The position numbers were made by a program, and so were the translations under genes. From positions 1 to 27,930 of IMG/VR virus record IMGVR_UViG_3300032116_001060: a stretch of 27,930 nt of DNA, one strand, 5' to 3'. Under the pieces are notes generated by a model. That model was not told the origin of the DNA. It saw only the letters and a program-made list of their open reading frames with translations, and did no database searches. Source of the DNA: a virus. This document shows positions 21,694-27,930 of this stretch, one piece after another. Each line of letters starts with the position of its first letter. Position 1 is the stretch's first letter.

Positions 21694-22553
21694 CACGCCT
21701 CTTTTCTTTTGTTCTTTTCGATCGCTGTGATCATGGCACTAGCATACCACCGCTCCTGCGAAGAAAGAGAGTCCAACAAACTGTGATCTTTTACAGAGTT
21801 CAGGATCGCTATTGCCGAGTCTTTGACTTCATCCCACGTATCACCGTAGATAGGCGGCACTGCTTCAACCTTGTCGGTTTTCTTAAGGTTGTTCGCGGCC
21901 GCGTAGTTTGACTCGTAAATGTGCAAAGACCCAACATGATGAGCGTATGCGCCAGGCTCAACGCCAAGCACGCTACACATCGCGAGTTGAACCCTCGTAA
22001 ACTGGAAGAAGTCATACGCTGCTCCTAGCCACACGTCGTTCGATCGCATGTACACGCTCATGTTTAGTTTGTTGTCTCTGATTCTAAACTGATGGAGGAC
22101 AGTGCACGGGTAGTCTCTCTTACCTTCTTGGTTGTCGTACTCTGGGTTCCAGATGGTGACAACAGCCTGCCGTGTGTCGCGATCGTTCTTCAGTTTCTCG
22201 ATCGCGTAGTCGTACTGGCCATTGGTTCTGCGACCGTACGCGCCGTGGAATATCCCATTGTCCTCGGCATAGTTCTTAAACTGCGGGCCGACGGCAATGA
22301 CTGTCTCTGGCGTGCTTACACCGCCAAGAAGTTGGCAAGCCTCAACGGCACCGATGCCGGGGACAGTGCCACGGCCGACGCCGATCGGCAGAGCGGCGAA
22401 GATATCATCGATGTAGATAACTGCGTCTTCTATTTCAAGCGTATTGAATCCTCGCGGCGCGGCAGGCTTCCCGTGGCGCAGCACGTGATTGACAAGATCA
22501 ACGTAGCCGTTGACGCCATCTTCGATATGAATAAGCTTTACGGAAGTATCCAA
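21693..22553 (-). CDS. Thymidylate-synthase-fold enzyme, probable dCMP hydroxymethylase
   Basis: 286 aa. Catalytic C150 (D-Y-P-C-T), phosphate-binding R170-S-x-D173, H211-I-Y213, and E71 place it in the thymidylate synthase family. The decisive residue is D181 in L-G-A-A-Y-D: it aligns with the Asn (E. coli N177) that selects dUMP in true thymidylate synthases. T4 dCMP hydroxymethylase has Asp here. So dCMP is the predicted substrate and hydroxymethyl-dCMP the product, from methylene-tetrahydrofolate. Start TTG at 22553, with AAAGGT seven bases upstream; no better start exists. It overlaps the kinase gene by 16 bases. Alternative: a divergent thymidylate synthase, or dUMP-acting enzyme. Confidence 0.75.
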   Translation of the reverse strand: MDTSVKLIHIEDGVNGYVDLVNHVLRHGKPAAPRGFNTLEIEDAVIYIDDIFAALPIGVGRGTVPGIGAVEACQLLGGVSTPETVIAVGPQFKNYAEDNGIFHGAYGRRTNGQYDYAIEKLKNDRDTRQAVVTIWNPEYDNQEGKRDYPCTVLHQFRIRDNKLNMSVYMRSNDVWLGAAYDFFQFTRVQLAMCSVLGVEPGAYAHHVGSLHIYESNYAAANNLKKTDKVEAVPPIYGDTWDEVKDSAIAILNSVKDHSLLDSLSSQERWYASAMITAIEKNKRKEA

Positions 22554-23539
22554 TGTGTGTACCTTTCATCTCTGTTATAGGCGAAGCTCATGATCGCCTG
22601 GCCGTACTCAAAACGATCATCGTGATGGAATCTTCTGACGTATTGCGGGTGTGGAAGAACTACGTATCGCTCTTCTTCTAGGCCGCACTGGCGAACTTTC
22701 TTTTCAGCTAATCTGCCAAGAACAACTATCCTCGGCCCACCGAGCACATCAAGCAGATCATGCAACGAGTTTTCGTCAAAGTCATCTGAGTTGATGATTC
22801 CGCATGAGCGCCAGCCAAGCTCCGGCAAAGAAGACAGCAGATAGTCTCCAGAGTTGCCGTTGACAGGCATGAATGGGAGAATAGTCTCGGTAGGGTCTTT
22901 TCTCTTGTCGCCGATTAGAAGAACGTTCGGGTGTCTAGGGCCGATGTACATCGGAAACTTAGAAAGCGGTTTCGCTGCCATAGACTTCTTCGTGGCAGCG
23001 TCGATTATCACGTCGGCGGCGTATTTAACATATTTTTCGCCTTGAGGTACGGTAACCTTCAGCTCTACGTTGTACGCTTTGTTGTAGCCAAACTCATATC
23101 TATCAAGAATACCGGCAAGCTCGTGCGCATCTACAAAATCGTCGCCGCGGCTATTGATCCGTTCAGTGATGACCTCGAGAGGCTGATACACCCAGCACTG
23201 CGTCACTCCACGAGACTCGAGAAACAGCTCCACCCAACGCCAGCCGGCAACGCCAAGAAGACCGTACTCGTCCTTGCACGTCTCGGGTCGCTTCGTGGGT
23301 GCGTACGTTACCTCGCCCCAGTGCCATCTGTCAGACACGGCAATCTCGTCTGTCCAGTCAATGTTCTCGATATCAACGGCATACTCGTGCAGCACCCAGC
23401 GACGCGTAAGTTCTTCAGGCTTGCCTTTGTGAAACTCCCGCACCTCAGTACGTGGGTTTGCTAACCGTAGCTGTTGCTTAATCTCGGCAGCAAGAGTACT
23501 TTTACCAGAAGCGTCTGCGCCTTCCAAAACTATAAACAT
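22538..23539 (-). CDS. dNMP-kinase-like protein fused to a UDG-superfamily-like domain
   Basis: 333 aa. Residues 1-185 are a P-loop nucleotide kinase: E-G-A-D-A-S-G-K13-S-T, S-D70-R71-W, and a LID-like R-I-N-S-R-G segment, closest to thymidylate kinase. Residues ~197-320 form a second unit: PNVLLIGDKRKDPTETILPF, N-G-N-S-G-D-Y-L-L, G-I-I-N250-S, RIVVLGRLAEKKV and V-V-L-P-H297-P298-Q-Y-V-R-R-F. That order resembles uracil-DNA-glycosylase superfamily folds, but the match is by pattern only. It precedes and overlaps the hydroxymethylase gene, so a kinase for hydroxymethyl-dCMP is likely. AAAGGACGG precedes the ATG; TATATT upstream could be a -10. Confidence 0.6.
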   Translation of the reverse strand: MFIVLEGADASGKSTLAAEIKQQLRLANPRTEVREFHKGKPEELTRRWVLHEYAVDIENIDWTDEIAVSDRWHWGEVTYAPTKRPETCKDEYGLLGVAGWRWVELFLESRGVTQCWVYQPLEVITERINSRGDDFVDAHELAGILDRYEFGYNKAYNVELKVTVPQGEKYVKYAADVIIDAATKKSMAAKPLSKFPMYIGPRHPNVLLIGDKRKDPTETILPFMPVNGNSGDYLLSSLPELGWRSCGIINSDDFDENSLHDLLDVLGGPRIVVLGRLAEKKVRQCGLEEERYVVLPHPQYVRRFHHDDRFEYGQAIMSFAYNRDERYTHWILP

Positions 23540-23599
23540 TCGTCAATCCGTCCTTTGGCGGTCTAATATATAACGTCTATTAGCAGAAAAGATGACCGA

Positions 23600-24076
23600 T
23601 CAGGGGATGACCTCGATACGGTAAACTGTCTCGATGCCTTTGTCGATTCTTGACGCTTCCTCGAGCAGTCTCTGGGCGACGTGCGTAAGATACCTTGCTC
23701 CGCTTTCATCGTACTTATAGAGCGCCTCAAGAACCGCGTTTGGGTCCTCGCTTACCTGCGCCCAGTTGCGGTCTTTCTCGGGAAAGATAACCGCGGCTGA
23801 AAGCGAGGCATTGCAGATCTCGCACGGGACGAGCTCTCGTGGCGCGGTAACCGACTGTGTTGGCACCTCGCTAAGGCCGTACCGTTTGACAAGGTGGCAT
23901 GTTGCAGCGTGGTAGACAACTGAGACACCGACTCGAGACAAAACATACGAGCCGCTCTCAGTTTTGTACAGTTCAAACTCGATCCAGCGCAGCGAGTCTC
24001 TGCGCCACGACGACGACTTACCAAGAAGCTTGCCGTTGAACTGAAGGATTCTATCCCCGTCTTTTACCTGTATCAT
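23600..24076 (-). CDS. Hypothetical protein (158 aa)
   Basis: Starts MIQVKDGDRILQFNGKLLGK. R-W-I-E-F-E-L-Y-K-T-E-S-G-S-Y-V-L-S-R-V-G, V-V-Y-H and P-C-E-I-C (a CxxC pair) follow. Similar G-x-L-[LI]-G-x-S ... R-W-x-E-x-x-[IL]-Y-[KR]-T ... Y-x-[VL]-x-R-x-G patterns exist in uncharacterised actinobacterial and phage proteins. No catalytic motif is visible. It has a promoter-like sequence upstream and a 60-base gap downstream, so it may head the nucleotide-metabolism transcript. Confidence 0.65.
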   Translation of the reverse strand: MIQVKDGDRILQFNGKLLGKSSSWRRDSLRWIEFELYKTESGSYVLSRVGVSVVYHAATCHLVKRYGLSEVPTQSVTAPRELVPCEICNASLSAAVIFPEKDRNWAQVSEDPNAVLEALYKYDESGARYLTHVAQRLLEEASRIDKGIETVYRIEVIP

Positions 24077-24111
24077 GCGAATACCATCTTTCGTAGCGAA
24101 CTAGTTGAATC

Positions 24112-24140
24112 ATAATATGTAAACCGTCTGCACGTGTTCA
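24112..24140 (-). promoter_or_regulatory. Candidate sigma70-like promoter before the 158-aa gene
   Basis: On the - strand, TGAACA (24140-24135) and TATTAT (24117-24112) are separated by 17 bases, 4/6 and 5/6 matches to the -35 and -10 consensus. Predicted start near 24105, about 29 bases before the ATG at 24076. It lies at the boundary between the structural genes on the right and the nucleotide-metabolism/replication block. Confidence 0.5.
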
Positions 24141-24154
24141 TAGCAAGACTGTTT

Positions 24155-25309
24155 TTACATCGGGTACGAGTCCGGTAGATCGTCGTAGGCTACGTGCAGT
24201 TGCTCGCCTTCAAATCTTTTGTAGAACAGTCTGTAGACATCCATGAGCCAGTACCTAAACGATTCAGGGCACTCCGGTGACACAGCTGCTTTGACAAGTG
24301 CAGTTGAGTCGCCCATAACGTACTTAGCGACCGGCTGCGGCGGCACGATGTTTAGTAGATCGTTTCTAACGTTCAACGGCATCTGAAGAGCGCGCAAAAC
24401 GCTATGGCACGTTACTGCCATCGGCTCACTGTTCCCAAGCTCCGTATGCGACCACGCCCACTCAATGATCATTCTGAACAGTTCATGCGCCGTGTGTGCC
24501 ATGCACTGCGGATGTGTCTGCCATATCCTCTGAGTACCGACAACGTCTACATACGTTTCATCTAGCTCACTGTACGTAATGAACGCGATCGGTGCCATGT
24601 CAACCGCCATGTCATGGCGTTTGATCGTCGGGAACGCGCCGCGCCCTTGCTCTTGCGCATCAATCGCGCCCTTGAACGATGTGATTTCTACGTCAAATTT
24701 TACGGTGCCGTGAGTGACCTGCTCAAGGCTTTTGATCGTATAGTCGTTAGCTGAGCACGCGTTCTCATAAGTCTTTGACGCCACTTTTGGTACCGATTTC
24801 CATAGTTGAAAACCAGTAAACTTTCTTTCTGGTTGATTCACTATCTCGATGTCCCAGTTCAATCGAGCCTGGTTCCATACACATGAGAAGTTGTTAGACA
24901 GCCGCGGGCGCTTGATCGGCGGCTCCCAATGCCCGTCAACTGAGTTCCACACCCAGTTCTCAAATGGACATGCCTCGGGGTTCTTGTGATCTGTAAGATC
25001 GTTGAACGGTGGCGGAGACGAAATATGAAACACGTCTGGATTTAAGTCACTTACCGTAGATCTATAGTCGGAGTTAGTGTTGACGTAGTCTCTTAGCTCA
25101 TCGATAGAGTGGATTCTTATGTTAAAGATATCCATCATCTCAGGCGCGATTCTTGAGAAATCAAACGTATCTTCTACCTTAGAAATTGACGTCTGACCGT
25201 CGTAAGCATCAAGAAGAAAGAACGTCTTATCGGGCGACGGAAAGTCACCTTGAAGAGTTTCGTAGATGTTCAGATCTTCGCTAAACTGAAAAAATGTTAC
25301 GTACTTCAT
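24155..25309 (-). CDS. Hypothetical virion-associated protein (384 aa)
   Basis: The ATG at 25309 is preferred; a GTG at 25315 overlaps the previous stop (GTGA) and would add two residues. The sequence is rich in aromatic residues, with P-F-E-N-W-V-W-N-S-V-D-G-H-W-E-P-P-I-x-R-P followed by V-W-N-Q-A-R-L-N-W, a motif seen in small virion-associated phage proteins. Its second half includes I-A-F-I-T-Y-S-E-L-D and THPQCMAHTAHELFRMIIEW. It may be a tail-associated protein because it directly follows the structural gene at 25312. No clear fold or function. Confidence 0.65.
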   Translation of the reverse strand: MKYVTFFQFSEDLNIYETLQGDFPSPDKTFFLLDAYDGQTSISKVEDTFDFSRIAPEMMDIFNIRIHSIDELRDYVNTNSDYRSTVSDLNPDVFHISSPPPFNDLTDHKNPEACPFENWVWNSVDGHWEPPIKRPRLSNNFSCVWNQARLNWDIEIVNQPERKFTGFQLWKSVPKVASKTYENACSANDYTIKSLEQVTHGTVKFDVEITSFKGAIDAQEQGRGAFPTIKRHDMAVDMAPIAFITYSELDETYVDVVGTQRIWQTHPQCMAHTAHELFRMIIEWAWSHTELGNSEPMAVTCHSVLRALQMPLNVRNDLLNIVPPQPVAKYVMGDSTALVKAAVSPECPESFRYWLMDVYRLFYKRFEGEQLHVAYDDLPDSYPM

Positions 25310-25311
25310 CG

Positions 25312-27507
25312 TCACCCAGTCAATGTCTCGTAGCTGTATCTTAACTGTATTTCCTTGATCGTCGAGTAGTATAGACCGTCGCCAGCATAGTAGCCAGGGA
25401 ACACGTTGGCTTTAATATAGAAGTAGTAGTCAGCGTACGTCGGTGTAAGACTAAAACCTGACAGATAGATCCATCCGTTAGCGATAGTTCCAAATCCGCC
25501 AGAGTCAAACTTAAGATCTCCGGCGCCGGTGCCGTTCATGTAGACCTGGATTCTGCTAGCGGCGACTCCACCGATCTGTATGGCGACACCCTCAAGCGTG
25601 GCGTCACGGTAGCCGGCCGGAAGTATTGGTCTGAAAAGAATACTCACAAAATCGTCGTCACTCGACGTTTTAGCAACCTTTGTTGATGTTGTGACAGTGT
25701 ACGACACACTGCCGAACGCCGCAGAAGTCGGAACGTCGTACGGGTAGTCAGCGTCTGTTCTAGTGACACTTGTTTCTGTTGAAGATGTTCTAGCACTTGT
25801 ACCGCCAAAAACGGTTACGTCTATCCCTCTCGACGTGTCGACGCGCAAGGATCCCCCGCTCGCGCTTGATGGGCTAGATATAGCGCTGTTGTACGGGGTC
25901 GCAAACACCGTATCTCCCGCAGCAGATGACACGAGATACGTCTGGTTATACGTTGAGCTCGAGCTGCCAACAACTCTTACAAAGTCGCCATTTACAAGAT
26001 CTATTCTGCTAGAACTGTTCAGCACTATCCTTACGTTTCCGCCTTTTTGAAGAGTAAGCGTGTTAATTCCGTACGACAGCGACGCGACCACTGTACTGAC
26101 GTTTGGATACGCTGGGTCAAAGTCAAAGGCTTCAGTGACGAAGTAGGCGTTTTGCCCAAATGTAGCAGCTCTTTGGAAGAACGCTAGACTTCGCACGCGA
26201 CTTTCAGTGCCAGACACAGTTTTGTACGGGTACGCTTCCCATTGAGTGCCGGAGTTATTGTCAGACGAAAGATAGTCTTCTGCGGCGCCGTTCTCACTGG
26301 AGTTAGCGAATATTACCGTCGAAAAGTACGAGCTTTCACTTGCAGCCGCGTAGCCAGAAAACGAAGGTATGTATGTTCTAACCCACAGCTTCGGTCTTAC
26401 TGTCGCAGAGTAAGAACTATACGGGCCGTACACTCCCAGAGTCGAGTAGTAGACTCTTGCACGAAAACGGTACTCATCAGTTTGATTAGCCGAGAACGCG
26501 TACGAAACAAAGCGTGTTGTCGCGTCATTTGTAAGCAGATTGCCTGAGTCGTTGAACGTGGTCACTGTCCATGCACCGCTTGAACCTGCTGTTCTTGAGC
26601 TGCGCTCCCACTGCATATACGCCGTGCCGTTATTGTACGCGTTCCCTGTCGACACCATCGTAAGCACCGTGTCACTGGTGAACCCGTCAACTTTAGTGGG
26701 TGTTGCCGGTGTGTGCAACGGGTGTGTCGACACGACGTTCGACGGGTCACTGCCACTGCTATAGCCAGACACTGGCGACCCGTAATAGGTTCTTGCCGTG
26801 CAGTAGTATGCGGTGTTATAGCTCAGCCCGGTAAATGTCACGGTCCTAGACGTTGTGGTGTCATTCGACGGTAGATTAGAACTATTTTCCGTGGCTTGAA
26901 GAGTGCCGCCAGGGTAGTCGTACAGTCTGAATTGAATGTACGCGGTTGCTCCGTTGATCGAGTAGTTTGCGTTTGACGATGATGAAAACGAAAGACTTGT
27001 TGAGGTGATTGTACCGGTGTTTACCGGAGTTGTTGGCACCGTCTTAACGTAGTCAAGAGTAGAGTCCGTATGCAGAACAAGCATCGACGGCCCTGTAAAG
27101 AGCACGTTGTCACTCGAGTCAAGGTACTCTATGTACGAATCAAAGTCATATGAAGTACCGCGTGTCAACCCCGTGAAGTTCAATTGCGCCGATGTATTTG
27201 ACGACACCATATTTGTCGTGAACACGCTTGTCGTCTGTGCTGTCGTAAGAAACTGGCCGCTGATCCAGACAACCGCGCGACGTCTGTCAGTGCCGGTGTG
27301 ATTGACACCGATCTTTATAGACGTAAATGTCTTATCAACCGTGTCAAGATCCGAGTACGTTTCGTTGGCGTTTCTAAAATAGAATGCCACCCACGACGAG
27401 CCGTTCCAAATCTCGCCCTTGTTGATATTGACCCACGCCGAACCGTTCCAGATCTCCGGGTCTGTCATCGAAGCCCATGATGAACCGTTCCAAACTTCAA
27501 GCGCCAT
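25312..27507 (-). CDS. Large fibronectin-like tail / virion surface protein
   Basis: 731 aa. The N-terminus has three tandem units V-W-N-G-S-S-W, I-W-N-G-S-A-W and I-W-N-G-S-S-W (residues 5-41), a short module found at the start of phage fibre-like proteins. The body is Ser/Thr/Tyr/Asn-rich beta structure with fibronectin-type-III-like phrases (F-T-G-L-T-R-G-T-S-Y-D-F, F-T-G-L-S-Y-N-T-A-Y-Y-C-T-A-R), at least two such domains in residues 55-270. C-terminal residues 560-731 form further beta domains. No catalytic motif. Likely minor tail or fibre protein. It ends four bases inside the next gene, depending on start choice. Confidence 0.75.
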   Translation of the reverse strand: MALEVWNGSSWASMTDPEIWNGSAWVNINKGEIWNGSSWVAFYFRNANETYSDLDTVDKTFTSIKIGVNHTGTDRRRAVVWISGQFLTTAQTTSVFTTNMVSSNTSAQLNFTGLTRGTSYDFDSYIEYLDSSDNVLFTGPSMLVLHTDSTLDYVKTVPTTPVNTGTITSTSLSFSSSSNANYSINGATAYIQFRLYDYPGGTLQATENSSNLPSNDTTTSRTVTFTGLSYNTAYYCTARTYYGSPVSGYSSGSDPSNVVSTHPLHTPATPTKVDGFTSDTVLTMVSTGNAYNNGTAYMQWERSSRTAGSSGAWTVTTFNDSGNLLTNDATTRFVSYAFSANQTDEYRFRARVYYSTLGVYGPYSSYSATVRPKLWVRTYIPSFSGYAAASESSYFSTVIFANSSENGAAEDYLSSDNNSGTQWEAYPYKTVSGTESRVRSLAFFQRAATFGQNAYFVTEAFDFDPAYPNVSTVVASLSYGINTLTLQKGGNVRIVLNSSSRIDLVNGDFVRVVGSSSSTYNQTYLVSSAAGDTVFATPYNSAISSPSSASGGSLRVDTSRGIDVTVFGGTSARTSSTETSVTRTDADYPYDVPTSAAFGSVSYTVTTSTKVAKTSSDDDFVSILFRPILPAGYRDATLEGVAIQIGGVAASRIQVYMNGTGAGDLKFDSGGFGTIANGWIYLSGFSLTPTYADYYFYIKANVFPGYYAGDGLYYSTIKEIQLRYSYETLTG

Positions 27508-27519
27508 GACTAATTCTCA

Positions 27520-27930
27520 CTAGCTAAAGTGAATGTCGCCTGTAGTTGGGGCGGTTGGCTTAGTCGCGCCGTACGAGATGTTTCTTAGAAAACCGCTAGT
27601 GCCGCCGCTAATAGAAATAGTCGTAGTGCCTGTAGCACCAGCAGTGCGTGACGGGGCGCCGTATCCGCCAAACAATGGAGAAAGCACTCCGATCGTAAAC
27701 CAAGCACTTCCGTTGGTGTTTAAGTACGCATTACCGAGCTCATCAACACCGCCTGAAGACAACGATGATGCCCCAATCGTCCATCCGCCGACACTGCCAG
27801 ACGTAGACGTCATAGCGCCGGCGGGCGTCACTCTAAACGGCGCGCTACCAAACGTCGAGTTGCCGAGATAGATACCGTTAGTGTCGGCCTTGAAGATCGT
27901 AGTACCGGAGCCGATAGTGATAGTGCCACC
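27520..27930 (-). CDS. Tail/fibre protein C-terminus, 5' end outside window
   Basis: The frame is open to the right edge, so only the last ~136 residues are visible. It reads GTITIGSGTTIFKADTNGIY, L-G-N-S-T-F-G-S-A-P-F-R-V-T-P-A-G, then GSVGGWTIGASSLSSGG, a classic C-terminal domain of phage central-fibre or host-specificity (J-like) proteins. It ends with A-T-K-P-T-A-P-T-T-G-D-I-H-F-S, related to the AP-x-A-P-x-x-G-x-L-W-F module in the fibres at 1-1790. An internal GTG at 27831 is not the real start because the homologous sequence continues upstream. Twelve bases separate it from the 731-aa gene. Confidence 0.75.
   Translation of the reverse strand, partial: GGTITIGSGTTIFKADTNGIYLGNSTFGSAPFRVTPAGAMTSTSGSVGGWTIGASSLSSGGVDELGNAYLNTNGSAWFTIGVLSPLFGGYGAPSRTAGATGTTTISISGGTSGFLRNISYGATKPTAPTTGDIHFS

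Noticed and set aside
8833-23539. TET/JBP dioxygenase that would oxidise 5-methylcytosine
   Set aside because: No protein in the window shows the HxD ... H iron-binding pattern of that family; it may lie outside the window.

Overview
The window is a piece of a tailed double-stranded DNA phage genome. The host is probably an actinobacterium: there is a WhiB-family regulator (a family confined to Actinobacteria and their phages), a gene of the mycobacterial MSMEG_6728 type, and GTG/TTG start codons at several genes. Base composition is moderate, not the high GC of Streptomyces or Mycobacterium, so a lower-GC (for example freshwater) actinobacterial host is possible; that is inference. No integrase, tRNA, CRISPR array or insertion sequence was seen, and there is no gene-free stretch longer than 300 bases.

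Bases 1-7326, + strand: a receptor-binding or tail-fibre cassette in which genes abut by 1 to 11 bases. It holds a collagen-like fibre (cut by the window edge), two fibres sharing one N-terminal module, a short Mtd-N-like fibre, and a 14-unit delta-60 repeat protein. Fibre genes are followed by tiny ORFs (41, 51 and 60 aa). Then come a chimeric, frameshifted small ORF, a family 2 glycosyltransferase and a 47-aa coiled coil. Base composition changes sharply from gene to gene and inside genes, as expected of mosaic fibres.

Bases 7323-27930, - strand, converging on the first block. Read in the direction of transcription (right to left): the end of a tail protein, a 731-aa fibronectin-like structural protein, a 386-aa unknown protein, a 158-aa unknown protein with its own promoter-like sequence, then nucleotide metabolism (dNMP-kinase-like protein fused to a UDG-like domain; a thymidylate-synthase-fold enzyme with the Asp expected of dCMP hydroxymethylases; dCMP deaminase). 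Next is replication and recombination (family A DNA polymerase, a second small deaminase, RuvC-like resolvase, SNF2 helicase, Cas4/RecB-type nuclease, Sak4-like ATPase, DUF669-like ssDNA-binding protein). After that come two paralogous glycosyltransferase-like proteins, a MazG-like pyrophosphohydrolase, several small hypotheticals, a C5-cytosine-methyltransferase-like protein, an MSMEG_6728-type protein, an unknown protein and WhiB.

The most interesting reading is that the - strand block encodes a cytosine-hypermodification pathway with T4-like logic: a MazG-like enzyme (possible dCTP removal), a dCMP-hydroxymethylase-like enzyme, a dNMP kinase, then glycosylation by the tandem GT-like pair. 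A C5-methyltransferase-like protein and a kinase/UDG-like fusion are additions not found in T4. No TET/JBP dioxygenase lies in the window. Most of this is inferred from motifs and needs biochemical confirmation.
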